A program made the position numbers and the translations under genes. Under the pieces are notes generated by a model. The model saw nothing but the letters and a program-made list of their open reading frames with translations. It was not told the origin of the DNA and ran no database searches. From Kaistella yonginensis (lineage in GTDB: Bacteria; Bacteroidota; Bacteroidia; Flavobacteriales; Weeksellaceae), in NCBI RefSeq assembly GCF_030409525.1, contig NZ_JAUFQB010000063.1, positions 1 to 64,000 of the forward strand: a stretch of 64,000 bases of DNA, read 5' to 3'. Of this stretch, positions 1-9,868 are shown in pieces. The stretch's first letter is position 1. The number at the start of each line of letters is the position of its first letter.

Positions 1-78
1 AAAATCACTTCCTTTACAATGATACAGTATCTGAATTTTTTCGTTTTTAAAAGAAGTATAAATAAAACAAAAATTAAT

Positions 79-1575
79 TTATGCTAAATGCACAACAGGT
101 TTAGAATGTCTTGGTCCATATTCTGTCCAATTTGAAATTTTATCATATTCTATTGGAAGAATTATTATATTTTTTAAATCTATAATCCCGAACTTTTTAT
201 TTTTTTGAACAATGAATTTAAAATGATCATTAAAAATAGGATCAATCGAGTCGTAACCTGGCAGAACTGTTTTGTTGTTGAGGTCTATAATTTTCGGTCC
301 ATTAAAAGATTTTGCAACAAAATAATTGGCAGAGTCGTTTGGCTTTTCATCCCCCTGATCAAAAATAGGATACAGGGACAGATAACTTATTGGTGTTAAC
401 TCTACATTATTAAGATTAATAATCCCAAATCGATTATTTTTCTTTGCGATCGAAAAATCATTTCTGTCAAAGTATAAACCTTCATCATAAATAAATGGAA
501 TCTTCACATTTCCTTCTGCGTCAATTAAACCATATTTCCCTTTAAAATTTTGAAACGAAATATAATCTCCCTGAAGAGCGAATGAACTGGAATAATCATC
601 TACTTTAGCTTCGGCGATCTTCTTTAAATTCTTATTAAATAATCCTCGCCTATTTCCTTTTTCAAAAAAATAAAATCGCGGATTTGGGTTTCCGTTAGAA
701 TTATAATTTTCAATTAAATCATACTGAAGAGGAAACGCAATTTTACCATCACTTTTGATCATTCCAAATTTCCTTTTGTTCATTACGATCGCATTATTGT
801 TGGAATCAAAAGAAGTAGCGGAATCGAAAACCCGATTCCCAAAAGCAGGTTTTAAATTTTTACTGAGAAATAAATATTTACTACTTTTCTTTACAGATGC
901 AGGTCCGTTTTCAAAAAAAGTAGTTCGATCATTTTTCCAGGCTCTTTGAACATTCGCATATAAAAAGTCTGATAATTGATTTCCCTTGTTATCAAAAAAA
1001 GCCCATTTATAATTTTTGCGAACAATGACCATATCATCCAACTGTTCACTTTTTACCATTTCATAAATAATCGGAATAACTTCCTTCCCTTTTCCATTAA
1101 TGAAACCCCATTTTTTATTTAGTGAAACTGCTGCTAATCCATTTTGATTAAAATATCCGCCAGTGTCATATTTCAACGGAATGACCAATTCTCCTTTTCG
1201 GTTGATATAGCCAACTTTTTTATTTGTTTCAACATTGGCGAATCCGTTTGAGAAAATATCCATTTTATCATAATCAGCTTTGATGACGATCTCGTTTTTA
1301 GGATTGATGAAAAAATTCTTATTACCATTTTTTACATACGCTACCCCATCTTCGAAAGGATTTATGAAATCATAGATAAATGGAATTTTTATTTCTCCTT
1401 GATCATCAATGAAGCCCCATTTGTTTGGCTTAATAAGTAACACTCTTTTCCAGCCAGTTTCTTTATCACCTTCTTGGTAAGAAATATTAGAGCTCGACAG
1501 ATCAACTTTAGTCTCCTGAGATTTTTTACCGCAGGAAATGGCCACAAAAATTAATAAGTATAAAAAGTATCTCAT
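79..1575 (-). CDS. WG-repeat lipoprotein
   Basis: Predicted surface or periplasmic lipoprotein of 498 residues. The N-terminus is a short hydrophobic stretch ending in the lipobox A-I-S-C, with Cys15 as the lipidation site. Almost all of the rest consists of WG-type beta repeats: 'KWGFIDDQG' at about residue 52, then 'GYINRKGE', 'KWGFINGKGKEVIP', 'YGLIDAEGNVKIPFIYD' and further degenerate copies to the C-terminus. WG repeats are thought to form a beta-propeller-like scaffold, but no enzymatic role is established for the family. The start overlaps the stop of the upstream DUF2797 gene by 4 bases (ATGA arrangement), so the two are probably translationally coupled. Function unknown; the repeat assignment is secure. 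Confidence 0.85.
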   Translation of the reverse strand: MRYFLYLLIFVAISCGKKSQETKVDLSSSNISYQEGDKETGWKRVLLIKPNKWGFIDDQGEIKIPFIYDFINPFEDGVAYVKNGNKNFFINPKNEIVIKADYDKMDIFSNGFANVETNKKVGYINRKGELVIPLKYDTGGYFNQNGLAAVSLNKKWGFINGKGKEVIPIIYEMVKSEQLDDMVIVRKNYKWAFFDNKGNQLSDFLYANVQRAWKNDRTTFFENGPASVKKSSKYLFLSKNLKPAFGNRVFDSATSFDSNNNAIVMNKRKFGMIKSDGKIAFPLQYDLIENYNSNGNPNPRFYFFEKGNRRGLFNKNLKKIAEAKVDDYSSSFALQGDYISFQNFKGKYGLIDAEGNVKIPFIYDEGLYFDRNDFSIAKKNNRFGIINLNNVELTPISYLSLYPIFDQGDEKPNDSANYFVAKSFNGPKIIDLNNKTVLPGYDSIDPIFNDHFKFIVQKNKKFGIIDLKNIIILPIEYDKISNWTEYGPRHSKPVVHLA

Positions 1576-2366
1576 CCAATCTCCAACTCAATCACATAAC
1601 CTTCATGTCCTCTTACATTAATAAAGTTTCCACCTTCGAAAGAAAGGTATTGTCCTTTAATTCCTTTTAGAATTCCTTCAAATTCTGGTTTTTTGTCTAA
1701 AGTAAAAGACGTGATCTTCTCCGGCGCTTCATAAGGATAATCAAGTTTCGTAACCTCAGCGTTTTCAGAATAGAAGTTTTTGAAATCTTCGGGAAAATAT
1801 TTTTTTACTTTTTCTCGGAAATCGGCCAAATCTAAATCGTCTTCATAATCATCTTCTAGCATTTTTCTCCAATTTGTTTTGTCGTTAAGGTGTTCTTTCA
1901 TGGCAACCTCAATCATCCCGGCTTCATAGCGGTTTTCGGTTCTGGCAATCTGAAGTGCAAAAGTTGCTCCCTGATCAATCCATCTTGTTGGGATTTGTGA
2001 TTCCCGTGTCACGCCAACTTTTACGTCGCCCGTATAAGCAAGATAAACAATATGTGGTTTTAATTGAATCGATTCTTCCACCTCCAGATCCCGTTCGCCA
2101 ATTCCTAAATGTGCGGTGGACAATTCCGGACGAATGATTGACTCACTTGCGTAAGGACTTTCAAAAAAACATTTTTTACAGAATCCCATTCGGTAGATTT
2201 TTTCATCACTGCCACAACTTACACACTCGTAACCAATATGTTTTAATTTAATATTTTTACCAATCAACTGATTCATATTGATTAAATCATTAGAAAGATT
2301 TAGGAAATATTGAATTGGGTGCCCATTTTGGGTGGTCATTTTAAGGATTTGTCCAGAGAATTTCAT
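1572..2366 (-). CDS. DUF2797 domain protein with zinc-ribbon-like cysteines
   Basis: Protein of 264 residues that I place in the DUF2797 family by its overall sequence character ('VYLAYTGDVKVGVTRE', 'TRWIDQGA', 'AGMIEVAMKEHLNDKTNWRKM'). Four cysteines at residues 48, 51, 63 and 66 form a CxxC-x11-CxxC pattern that looks like a zinc ribbon. The segment around residues 108-165 resembles a GIY-YIG-like fold in spacing (YLAYTG followed by VGVT), but that is inference. The family has no established function. It is the first gene of a two-gene minus-strand unit with the WG lipoprotein and is divergent from the epimerase gene; only 66 bases separate the two starts. Confidence 0.75.
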   Translation of the reverse strand: MKFSGQILKMTTQNGHPIQYFLNLSNDLINMNQLIGKNIKLKHIGYECVSCGSDEKIYRMGFCKKCFFESPYASESIIRPELSTAHLGIGERDLEVEESIQLKPHIVYLAYTGDVKVGVTRESQIPTRWIDQGATFALQIARTENRYEAGMIEVAMKEHLNDKTNWRKMLEDDYEDDLDLADFREKVKKYFPEDFKNFYSENAEVTKLDYPYEAPEKITSFTLDKKPEFEGILKGIKGQYLSFEGGNFINVRGHEGYVIELEIG

Positions 2367-2405
2367 TTAAAAATATTTCAGTAAAAATAATCATTTGATT
2401 TTAAT

Positions 2406-2413
2406 TAAATTTG
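2406..2413 (+). promoter_or_regulatory. Bacteroidota -7 promoter element for the epimerase gene
   Basis: TAAATTTG matches the TAnnTTTG consensus exactly and lies 19 bases before the ATG at 2433. This predicts a transcript start near 2417-2420. Confidence 0.6.
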
Positions 2414-2432
2414 TCTCCTGAATAGCATAAAA

Positions 2433-3461
2433 ATGAATTATCTCGTTACAGGCGGCTCCGGTTTTATAGGTTCTCATTTGGTAGAACATCTTTTAAAAAA
2501 CGGACATTCTGTCATTAACATTGACAACTTTGATGATTTTTATGATTATCAAATTAAAATCAAAAACACATTAGAGTCGGTAGGGAAAACTTTGGAATTT
2601 TCTTTCCATGAAAAAGACCTGGATATTCAAAAATTAATCTTCGAAACGACCTCCAAAAAACATCAACTTTATTATCAAGACATTAGAGATAAAGATGGTT
2701 TGGAAAATATTTTTCACAAACATAAAATAGATTTGGTGATCCATCTTGCTGCTTTAGCAGGAGTACGACCTTCCATTGAACGTCCCTTGGAGTATGAGGA
2801 AGTGAATATAAGAGGAACCATGAATCTATGGGAATTGTGTAAAGAATTTGAAGTTAAAAAATTCATTAATGCTTCCAGCTCTAGTGTTTACGGAAATAAC
2901 AAAAAGACACCATTTTCTGAAGAAGATTCTGTAGAGCAACCGATTTCTCCCTATGCAGCAACGAAGAAATGTGGCGAAATTTTAGGACATGTTTATCACC
3001 ACCTGTATAAAATTGACATGGTTCATTTGCGTTTTTTCACCGTTTATGGCCCGCGACAAAGACCTGACCTTGCCATTCACAAATTCGCAAAACTCATTAC
3101 CGAAAACAAAGAAATTCCGTTTTACGGAGATGGATCTACGGCAAGAGATTATACCTACATTGATGATATTATAGAAGGTATCCAAAAATCAATTACCTAC
3201 ATAGAAACCCATTATCCGATTTATGAAATCATAAATCTGGGAGAAAGTGAAATTATTAATTTAAATGAAATGGTCGCCACCATTGAGAATGAATTGGAAA
3301 AAAAAGCGCAGAAAAAAAAGCTGCCAATGCAGTTAGGCGACGTAGAAAAAACCAGCGCAAATATTGGCAAAGCCAAAACTTTAATCGGTTATCATCCTAG
3401 AACTCATTTTCAAAATGGCATAAAAAAGTTTGTGGAATGGTTTTTGAGAAATGGTTCTTGA
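2433..3461 (+). CDS. NAD-dependent epimerase, UDP-glucuronate 4-epimerase type
   Basis: Extended short-chain dehydrogenase/reductase of 342 residues, probably interconverting UDP-glucuronate and UDP-galacturonate for surface polysaccharide. The Rossmann glycine motif G7-x-x-G10-x-x-G13 ('TGGSGFIGSH') binds NAD; 'ASSSSVYG' (147-154) carries the catalytic Ser, and Y174-x-x-x-K178 ('SPYAATKK') is the catalytic pair. The 'YGPRQRPDLAI' stretch at about 205-215 and the extra ~40 residues after 'NFDDFYD' are typical of the GAE/CapI/WbpP branch rather than of GalE. It stands alone between the divergent DUF2797 gene and a DUF2795 gene. The exact sugar substrate cannot be read from sequence. Confidence 0.85.
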   Translation: MNYLVTGGSGFIGSHLVEHLLKNGHSVINIDNFDDFYDYQIKIKNTLESVGKTLEFSFHEKDLDIQKLIFETTSKKHQLYYQDIRDKDGLENIFHKHKIDLVIHLAALAGVRPSIERPLEYEEVNIRGTMNLWELCKEFEVKKFINASSSSVYGNNKKTPFSEEDSVEQPISPYAATKKCGEILGHVYHHLYKIDMVHLRFFTVYGPRQRPDLAIHKFAKLITENKEIPFYGDGSTARDYTYIDDIIEGIQKSITYIETHYPIYEIINLGESEIINLNEMVATIENELEKKAQKKKLPMQLGDVEKTSANIGKAKTLIGYHPRTHFQNGIKKFVEWFLRNGS

Positions 3462-3533
3462 AAAAAAAATAAATATTAATCAAAGTTTGTTGAAAATCAG
3501 AGACAAAAATACTCTTTATGTCATTGATTTTTA

Positions 3534-3541
3534 TATTTTTG
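3534..3541 (+). promoter_or_regulatory. -7 promoter element for the DUF2795 gene
   Basis: TATTTTTG matches TAnnTTTG and ends 16 bases before the ATG at 3558. Confidence 0.55.
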
Positions 3542-3557
3542 CAAAAAATTATATGAT

Positions 3558-3779
3558 ATGTATTGGACATTAGAATTGGCTTCTTATTTAAGCGACGCTC
3601 CTTGGCCTATGACAAAGGCGGAGCTTATTGATTACGCAATTAGAACAGGCGCACCAATGGAGGTGGTAGAAAATCTTCAAGCCATCGAAGATGAGGGCGA
3701 AATCTACGAGTCAATCGAAGAGGTTTGGAGCGATTATCCTACTGACGATGACTTTCTCTGGAATGAGGATGAATATTAA
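3558..3779 (+). CDS. DUF2795 family small acidic protein
   Basis: Small acidic protein of 73 residues, recognised as a DUF2795-type protein by its 'WPMTKAELIDYAIRTGAP' core followed by 'LQAIEDEGEIYESIEEVW'. The C-terminus is very acidic ('YPTDDDFLWNEDEY'). No signal peptide or membrane segment. The family is widespread in Bacteroidota and is often found near secA, as here, but its function is unknown. It has its own predicted promoter and terminator, so it is probably monocistronic. Confidence 0.8.
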   Translation: MYWTLELASYLSDAPWPMTKAELIDYAIRTGAPMEVVENLQAIEDEGEIYESIEEVWSDYPTDDDFLWNEDEY

Positions 3780-3786
3780 AAAACAC

Positions 3787-3814
3787 AGTCGATAGTCGTT
3801 TTCGACCATCGACT
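3787..3814 (+). terminator. Rho-independent terminator after the DUF2795 gene
   Basis: Hairpin with arms 3787-3798 and 3803-3814 (AGTCGATAGTCG against CGACCATCGACT, one A-C mismatch), a TTTT loop and a following T tract. It lies between the DUF2795 gene and secA. Confidence 0.75.
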
Positions 3815-3895
3815 TTTATATTTTAGAAAAATTCTAAAAATTAAAATTTTTAAAATGGCCGCATGCTCCCACGCATAAAGCCTAAAGCAAATACT

Positions 3896-6800
3896 ATGGG
3901 ATTTATAGACAATGTTCTTAAAGGTTTTCTCGGTGACAAAAATGTAACCGACCTCAAAGAAGTAAAAAAAGTTTTACAGAAGATAAAAGCAGCAGAACCC
4001 AAAATTCAGGAATTAACCGACGATGGTTTAAGAACGAAAACTGCTGAATTTAAAGAAAAATTAAAAACTGCGACTGCGCATATTACCACGCAGATTGAGG
4101 AGACCAAAGAACAGATCAAGAAGTCTACAAACGTTGACGAGAAAGAAGCCCTCTTTTCTAAGATAGAAGCTTTGAAGAAAGATTCCTATCAAATAGAGGA
4201 AAAAGTACTCAACGAAATTCTTCCCGAAGCATTCTCTCTGATTAAAGAAACCGCACGCAGACTAGCACAAAACGGAGAAATTCGCGTTACTGCAACAGAT
4301 TTGGATCGGGAATTTGCTGCATCCAAAGATTTTATAGAATTAGATGGAGATACCGCCGTTTGGAAAAACCATTGGGATGCAGCGGGAACTCCAATCGTTT
4401 GGGATATGGTTCACTATGATGTTCAGTTCATTGGTGGAGTTGTATTGCACAGCGGTAAAATTGCGGAGATGGCAACTGGCGAGGGTAAAACCTTGGTAGG
4501 GACCCTACCAATTTATCTGAATGCGCTGCCAGGAAGAGGGGTTCATGTGGTAACCGTAAACGATTACTTGGCAAAAAGAGACTCCTTGTGGATGGGTCCT
4601 ATTTATCAGTTTCATGGCATGACCATCGATTGTATTGATAATCACCAACCCAACTCTGATGCCAGAAGAAAAGCCTATCAATCAAGCATTACCTACGGAA
4701 CCAACAACGAGTTTGGTTTTGACTATTTGAGAGACAATATGGTGACTTCACCGTCTGAGTTGGTTCAGGGCGAATTAAATTTTGCCATTGTTGATGAAGT
4801 AGATTCTGTTTTAGTTGATGATGCGAGAACGCCATTAATTATTTCTGGCCCCGTTCCACAAGGAGACCGTCAGGAATTTGATACGCTAAAACCATCAATC
4901 GACCGAATCGTCGAAATTCAGAAAAAAACGGTAAGCACCATTTTCCACGAAGCGAAAAAACTAATCGCCAACGGAAATACGAAAGAAGGAGGATTCAAAC
5001 TACTTCAAGCATATAGAGGTTTACCAAAAAACCGCCAGTTGATTAAATTCCTGTCGGAAAGTGGCCACAAATCACTTCTTCAAAAGGTAGAAGGACAATA
5101 TATGCAAGATAATAACAAAGATATGCCGATCGTTGATAAGGATCTGTATTTTGTTATTGATGAAAAAAACAATCAGATTGACCTTACCGATAAAGGCGTA
5201 GAATATATGTCTGCCGGAAATGAAGATAAAGATTTCTTCGTTTTAAATGATATCGGAACAGAAATCGCAGAAATAGAAAGACAGAACCTATCGAAAGAGG
5301 AAGAGTTTGAAGCGAAAGAAAAAATATTTAGCGATTTCGCTGTGAAATCAGAACGAATCCATACGCTTAGTCAATTGCTCAAAGCATACACCTTATTTGA
5401 AAAAGATGATGAATATGTAGTCATTGATGGTGAGGTGAAAATTGTAGACGAGCAAACTGGTCGTATCATGGAAGGAAGGCGGTATTCTGACGGACTTCAT
5501 CAGGCCATTGAAGCAAAAGAAAATGTAAAAATTGAAGCTGCTACCCAAACCTTTGCTACCGTAACCCTTCAGAATTATTTCCGTATGTATAATAAACTGG
5601 CGGGAATGACTGGTACAGCAGAAACAGAAGCAGGTGAACTTTGGGAAATCTACAAATTAGATGTTGTTGTAATTCCTACAAACAGACCAATTGTTAGAGA
5701 TGACAGACAGGATTTGGTTTTCAAAACAAATCGTGAAAAATACAATGCCGTCATCGAGGAAATCAACCGACTAACGGATGCAGGAAGACCCGTTCTGGTA
5801 GGTACAACTTCCGTAGAAATTTCTCAATTATTATCAAAAGCATTGCAACTGAGAAAAATTCAGCACAATGTGTTGAATGCTAAACTTCACGCAAGAGAAG
5901 CAGAAATAGTAGCGGTGGCTGGTGGTGCAGGAGTAGTAACGATCGCAACCAATATGGCAGGTCGTGGTACCGATATTAAGTTGCAAGGCGAAGTGAAGAA
6001 AAACGGCGGATTGGCAATCATAGGAACCGAAAGACATGACTCGCGACGTGTTGACAGACAATTAAGAGGTCGTGCCGGACGACAAGGAGATCCAGGAAGC
6101 TCGCAGTTCTATGTCTCGTTAGAAGATAATTTAATGCGTTTATTCGGTTCGGAAAGAATCGCGAAAATGATGGATAGAATGGGTCATAAAGAAGGTGAAG
6201 TAATTCAGCACGGAATGATCTCTAAATCCATCGAAAGAGCTCAGAAAAAAGTAGAAGAAAACAATTTCGGGATTAGAAAGAAATTGTTGGAATATGACGA
6301 TGTGATGAACAAACAGCGTGACGTTATTTACAAGCGAAGAAAGAATGCCTTATTCGGTGACCACTTGAAATATGACATCGCCAATATGATCTTTGATGTC
6401 TCCCAATCCATCGTAACAAGAGGTAAGCTAGAGAATGATTACAAAGAGTTCGAGCATGAAATCATTAAGCATTTCACCATGGAAGCTCCGGTTTCCGAAA
6501 GTGAATTCAAATCCAAACAAGTAGCAGAACTTACCGATATTCTAGCAAAAGCAGCCACAGAAGATTATGAAATGAAACTGAATCTGTTGAAAGAAAAATC
6601 ATTCCCAATTATCGAGAATGTCTTCCAAAATCAAGGTTCCATGTTCAAAATGATTCAGGTTCCTTTTACCGATGGAATTAAAACAATGACCATCGTTACA
6701 GATTTGAAAGAAGCTTACGAAACCAAATGTGATTCCTTAATCAATGATTTCGAGAAAAATATTTCTCTTGCCATCATCGATGAAAACTGGAAATTACACT

Positions 6801-6967
6801 TAAGAGAAATGGATGATTTGCGCCGTTCTTCCCAAGGTGCGGTGTATGAACAAAAAGACCCATTGGTCATCTACAAGCAAGAATCATTCTACCTCTTCAC
6901 CGAAATGGTCGAAAGAGTAAACAAAGAAATTGTATCGTTCTTGTATAAGGGAGAGATTCCTTCGTAG
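3896..6967 (+). CDS. secA: Preprotein translocase ATPase SecA
   Basis: Motor ATPase that drives proteins through SecYEG. I start it at 3896 ([13 protein letters not shown]...), giving 1023 residues; an in-frame ATG at 3863 adds 11 residues ([11 protein letters not shown]) with no counterpart in SecA N-termini. Visible motifs are Walker A 'MATGEGKTL' near residue 192, the DEAD-like '[20 protein letters not shown]' near 300, '[14 protein letters not shown]', '[13 protein letters not shown]' and '[18 protein letters not shown]'. A long charged insertion lies between the DEAD motif and '[10 protein letters not shown]', as expected for Bacteroidota SecA. The protein ends soon after the helical wing ('FLYKGEIPS') with no CxCxSG...CH zinc-binding tail. 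A strong terminator follows. Confidence 0.97.
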   Translation: MGFIDNVLKGFLGDKNVTDLKEVKKVLQKIKAAEPKIQELTDDGLRTKTAEFKEKLKTATAHITTQIEETKEQIKKSTNVDEKEALFSKIEALKKDSYQIEEKVLNEILPEAFSLIKETARRLAQNGEIRVTATDLDREFAASKDFIELDGDTAVWKNHWDAAGTPIVWDMVHYDVQFIGGVVLHSGKIAEMATGEGKTLVGTLPIYLNALPGRGVHVVTVNDYLAKRDSLWMGPIYQFHGMTIDCIDNHQPNSDARRKAYQSSITYGTNNEFGFDYLRDNMVTSPSELVQGELNFAIVDEVDSVLVDDARTPLIISGPVPQGDRQEFDTLKPSIDRIVEIQKKTVSTIFHEAKKLIANGNTKEGGFKLLQAYRGLPKNRQLIKFLSESGHKSLLQKVEGQYMQDNNKDMPIVDKDLYFVIDEKNNQIDLTDKGVEYMSAGNEDKDFFVLNDIGTEIAEIERQNLSKEEEFEAKEKIFSDFAVKSERIHTLSQLLKAYTLFEKDDEYVVIDGEVKIVDEQTGRIMEGRRYSDGLHQAIEAKENVKIEAATQTFATVTLQNYFRMYNKLAGMTGTAETEAGELWEIYKLDVVVIPTNRPIVRDDRQDLVFKTNREKYNAVIEEINRLTDAGRPVLVGTTSVEISQLLSKALQLRKIQHNVLNAKLHAREAEIVAVAGGAGVVTIATNMAGRGTDIKLQGEVKKNGGLAIIGTERHDSRRVDRQLRGRAGRQGDPGSSQFYVSLEDNLMRLFGSERIAKMMDRMGHKEGEVIQHGMISKSIERAQKKVEENNFGIRKKLLEYDDVMNKQRDVIYKRRKNALFGDHLKYDIANMIFDVSQSIVTRGKLENDYKEFEHEIIKHFTMEAPVSESEFKSKQVAELTDILAKAATEDYEMKLNLLKEKSFPIIENVFQNQGSMFKMIQVPFTDGIKTMTIVTDLKEAYETKCDSLINDFEKNISLAIIDENWKLHLREMDDLRRSSQGAVYEQKDPLVIYKQESFYLFTEMVERVNKEIVSFLYKGEIPS

Positions 6968-6988
6968 AAAGTAACAGGATTTAATAAT

Positions 6989-7017
6989 AACCCAGAATGA
7001 AATTTTCACTCTGGGTT
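6989..7017 (+). terminator. Terminator after secA
   Basis: AACCCAGA (6989-6996) pairs with TCTGGGTT (7010-7017); the inner arms TGAAA and TTTCA extend the stem across one mismatch. A T tract follows to 7021. Confidence 0.85.
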
Positions 7018-7058
7018 TTTTGACAAATTAAAGTCATATCGTAAAAAAAATCTTACCA

Positions 7059-7922
7059 TTAATTATTTATCCATTTGAGAATATTAGGAAATATAATATT
7101 TTCCCTTTTCTTTCTGCTGAAAAATCGAGGGGTATGTCCTGTATTTTTCATTAAAATTAATTGATGTGGAATTTCTTTTTCTGTCAATACTGAATCCAAA
7201 GCCAAGCCTTGTTTTTTGTTCACCAATAGATCTAAATCTCCTTGGAATATAAGAGTCGGAACCGCCGTTACATTGGCTAAAGGGCTGGCTTTTTTAAATT
7301 CTTCCGATAGATTCTTCCGGTTAAATTTCACTCCTACCACATCCTGAATGGTGGGCGAGGAATATCTAGAATAAAAAGAGTTGATATAATTTTCCGTGTA
7401 AAAATCAGTTGGTCCACTCAGCGAAATAATTTTTTTGATCTGATCGGGATTATTATAGCCATAGAGCATCGCAATATGCGCACCTGAACTTTCGCCTAAA
7501 ATCACATAATTATTTTTTAAAAACCCCTCTTTCTCTGCCAACGAATTTACTTTTTGAATTGCTAAACCAATATCTACAACTTGTTCCTTATAAGTGATTC
7601 GTTTATTGACGAGGCGGTAATTGATGTTGGCGGTAGGAATATTATTTTTATGCAAAAACTTCTGAATCATCTTCATGTGTTCCTTTCTTCCCAGCTTCCA
7701 TGATCCACCGTGTACGATGATTACCGCAGGATTTTTTTTATTAAAAGAGCTGGGAATAAATACATCCATGTTCTGCTTCTTCGCTTCGCCGTATTTCAGA
7801 TTATAAATTTTCTTTTCATTTTCTTCTCCTAATTTAACACGGTATGTTGTATTGCAGGCAGTAAAAACTAAGCTGAAAAGGCCGGTGAACCACAGATGAT
7901 ACTTTAGAACATTATTTTTCAT
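7059..7922 (-). CDS. Lipoprotein alpha/beta hydrolase (BD-FAE/esterase-like)
   Basis: Predicted lipid-anchored hydrolase of 287 residues. The N-terminal hydrophobic segment ends in the lipobox F-T-A-C with Cys23. The fold signature is clear: an oxyanion 'HGGSW' motif at 71-75, nucleophile elbow G143-E-S145-S-G147, an acid in 'GDLDLL' (D231 probable) and catalytic H263 in 'NTGHTP'. The HGG motif puts it among esterase/lipase or carboxylesterase-like exported enzymes; the substrate is not predictable. It is convergent with secA and divergent from the ROK kinase across a 217-base gap. Confidence 0.85.
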   Translation of the reverse strand: MKNNVLKYHLWFTGLFSLVFTACNTTYRVKLGEENEKKIYNLKYGEAKKQNMDVFIPSSFNKKNPAVIIVHGGSWKLGRKEHMKMIQKFLHKNNIPTANINYRLVNKRITYKEQVVDIGLAIQKVNSLAEKEGFLKNNYVILGESSGAHIAMLYGYNNPDQIKKIISLSGPTDFYTENYINSFYSRYSSPTIQDVVGVKFNRKNLSEEFKKASPLANVTAVPTLIFQGDLDLLVNKKQGLALDSVLTEKEIPHQLILMKNTGHTPRFFSRKKRENIIFPNILKWINN

Positions 7923-8103
7923 AACGGGTACAGTGAAAAGTTTATACCAAAAATTGATTTCCTGATAAATATCAATATAATGAGATAAAATTTTCTAATA
8001 ATTTGATTATGAGTAAAATAAACCTATTTTTAATCTTTTTCTTACAAGAAACATCTGGCAAAATCATCAATCATTGGATTCTTTTTCTAGCAAAAATTCT
8101 AAT

Positions 8104-8111
8104 TATTTTTG
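8104..8111 (+). promoter_or_regulatory. -7 promoter element for the ROK kinase gene
   Basis: TATTTTTG matches TAnnTTTG, 28 bases before the ATG at 8140. The rest of the 7923-8139 gap shows only AT-rich sequence. Confidence 0.5.
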
Positions 8112-8139
8112 TAATTTTAAAGATTAAATAATAGGATTA

Positions 8140-9108
8140 ATGGCATTAATAGATTTATCAAAGCAAGTCGCTCTCGGTATTGATATTGGGGGAACCAATA
8201 CAAAATACGGGCTCGTAAATCATCGTGGAGAAATTTTAGAAAAAGGAAATCTTAAAACAGATGATTATCCTGTTGTAGAAAATTTTATAGAAGCCTTGCA
8301 TTCCAAAGTTTCACCGCTTATCAAAAAATATTGTGGCACCAGTAAATTCGACGGAATCGGAGTGGGCGCTCCCAACGCCAATTATTACACCGGAACCATT
8401 GAGCAGGCACCAAATCTTCACTGGAAAGGCATCGTACCCTTTGCAGAATTAATGACTAAAAAATTCGGGGTCCCTTGTAAAATGACCAATGATGCCAATG
8501 CTGCAGCGCTAGGCGAAATGATGTTTGGTGCAGCCCGAGGGATGAAAGATTTTATTATGATTACTTTGGGAACAGGCGTAGGAAGCGGAATTATATCGAA
8601 CGGCCAATTAATCTATGGACATGATGGTTTTGCCGGAGAATTAGGCCATACCATTGTAAAACCTGGCGGCAGAAAACACTGGAGCACAGGATCAGAAGGC
8701 TCCCTGGAAGCCTACGCCTCAGCAACTGGAATTACGATTACAGCTAAAAAAATGCGCGCAGAATTTCCGAATTCAATGCTGAATGATTTTTTAGAAGAAG
8801 AAATCAATTCTAAAATTGTTTTTGAGTGTGCCAAAAAAGGAGACCCTACCGCAATCGAAGTATTCCGTTATACTGGCCAAAAATTAGGCGAGGCCTTGGC
8901 AAATTTTGTGATGTTCTCTTCGCCAGAAGCAATTTTGCTTTTTGGCGGTGTAATTAAAGCCGGAGATTTCATCTTAAAACCGACCAAACTTCATATGGAA
9001 CGTAATCTTTTGCCCATCTTTAGAAATAAAGTGAGATTGGTTTTCAGTGAGCTTGACGAAGCAGATGCTGCAATTCTTGGAGCAAGCGCTTTGGTTTGGG
9101 AAAAATGA
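8140..9108 (+). CDS. ROK family sugar kinase (glucokinase-like)
   Basis: Probable cytosolic hexose kinase of 322 residues. The phosphate-binding motif D15-I-G-G-T19 ('GIDIGGTNTKYG'), the catalytic pair N117-D118 ('MTNDANAAALGE') and 'ITLGTGVGSGI' near 142-151 are canonical. His170 of the GHxxV motif is present, but the usual ROK zinc-ligand cysteines (CxCGxxGCLE) are absent: the stretch reads 'PGGRKHWSTGSEGSLEAYAS' (175-194) instead. So the zinc site is probably lost or altered while the sugar/ATP residues are kept. It has no transport or glycolytic neighbours; an AT-rich hairpin follows. Confidence 0.88.
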   Translation: MALIDLSKQVALGIDIGGTNTKYGLVNHRGEILEKGNLKTDDYPVVENFIEALHSKVSPLIKKYCGTSKFDGIGVGAPNANYYTGTIEQAPNLHWKGIVPFAELMTKKFGVPCKMTNDANAAALGEMMFGAARGMKDFIMITLGTGVGSGIISNGQLIYGHDGFAGELGHTIVKPGGRKHWSTGSEGSLEAYASATGITITAKKMRAEFPNSMLNDFLEEEINSKIVFECAKKGDPTAIEVFRYTGQKLGEALANFVMFSSPEAILLFGGVIKAGDFILKPTKLHMERNLLPIFRNKVRLVFSELDEADAAILGASALVWEK

Positions 9109-9113
9109 CTGGC

Positions 9114-9139
9114 TTGGTTTTCGTGAAAAATAAAACCAA
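9114..9139 (+). terminator. Weak terminator-like hairpin after the ROK gene
   Basis: TTGGTTTT (9114-9121) pairs with AAAACCAA (9132-9139), followed by ATTGTATTTT. The stem is AT-rich, so this is tentative. Confidence 0.4.
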
Positions 9140-9198
9140 ATTGTATTTTAAATCGTTAATGATTTTAAATAGAATTTGGTGTAGTTATAATCAGAAAA

Positions 9199-9837
9199 AT
9201 GTTAATTCTTATCATCAGTAGTGTTTCATTTCTTGCAATGGACAGGAAACTAAAAAAGGTGGCAAATACGAAAAAAATGGACAAACAAAATTTAGAATAC
9301 CTCACTTTTGGGGGTGGGTGTTTTTGGTGTGTGGAAAGTTGCTTCGATCTATTAAACGGCGTAGATGCAGCTATTTCAGGTTATTCCGGTGGGCATAAAG
9401 CAAATCCTACTTACGAAGAGGTTTGCACGGGCGAAACGGGCCACGCAGAGGTTGTACAACTGGCCTACAACCCGAAGATTATTTCTTATGAACAATTAAT
9501 GGATATTTTCTTTTTCCTGCACGATCCTACGACCTTGAACCGACAAGGTGGTGATATTGGTACGCAATACCGGTCGGTTATTTATTATAAAGATGATGCT
9601 GAAAAGAAAAAAGCCGAAGAAGCGATAAAAATATCGGAAGCATCTGGAAAATACAAAGGAAAGTACGTAACGGAAGTCGCCAAACTCGAAAAATTCTGGC
9701 CAGCTGAACAATACCATCAAGGGTATTATGAGGCGAATCCGACCCAACCATATTGTAATGCAGTCGTAGGTCCAAAGATTGCCAAATTCAAAAAACACTA
9801 TGGTGAATTGGGAATGCTGACGCCAGAAACTGCTTAA
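9199..9837 (+). CDS. msrA: Peptide methionine-S-sulfoxide reductase MsrA
   Basis: Reduces the S-epimer of methionine sulfoxide in proteins. The catalytic 'GGGCFWCVE' motif has Cys41 as nucleophile, followed by the conserved 'SGYSGG', 'GHAEVVQL', 'FFFLHDPTTLNRQGGDIGTQYRS' region and 'EQYHQGYY'. A further cysteine near the C-terminus ('QPYCNAV') could act as resolving cysteine. No MsrB domain is fused. The start is uncertain: from 9199 there is a short hydrophobic N-terminus (MLILIISSVSFLAM) too short for a good signal peptide, and in-frame ATGs at 9238 and 9277 would give a purely cytosolic enzyme. Confidence 0.93.
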   Translation: MLILIISSVSFLAMDRKLKKVANTKKMDKQNLEYLTFGGGCFWCVESCFDLLNGVDAAISGYSGGHKANPTYEEVCTGETGHAEVVQLAYNPKIISYEQLMDIFFFLHDPTTLNRQGGDIGTQYRSVIYYKDDAEKKKAEEAIKISEASGKYKGKYVTEVAKLEKFWPAEQYHQGYYEANPTQPYCNAVVGPKIAKFKKHYGELGMLTPETA

Positions 9838-9842
9838 ATATA

Positions 9843-9868
9843 AAAGCGAAGAACTATTTCTTCGCTTT
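9843..9868. terminator. Bidirectional terminator between msrA and the DUF3267 gene
   Basis: An 11-bp perfect stem, AAAGCGAAGAA (9843-9853) against TTCTTCGCTTT (9858-9868), with a CTAT loop and a T tract after it. Its 3' arm overlaps the stop codon of the convergent gene (9867-9869). Confidence 0.8.
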
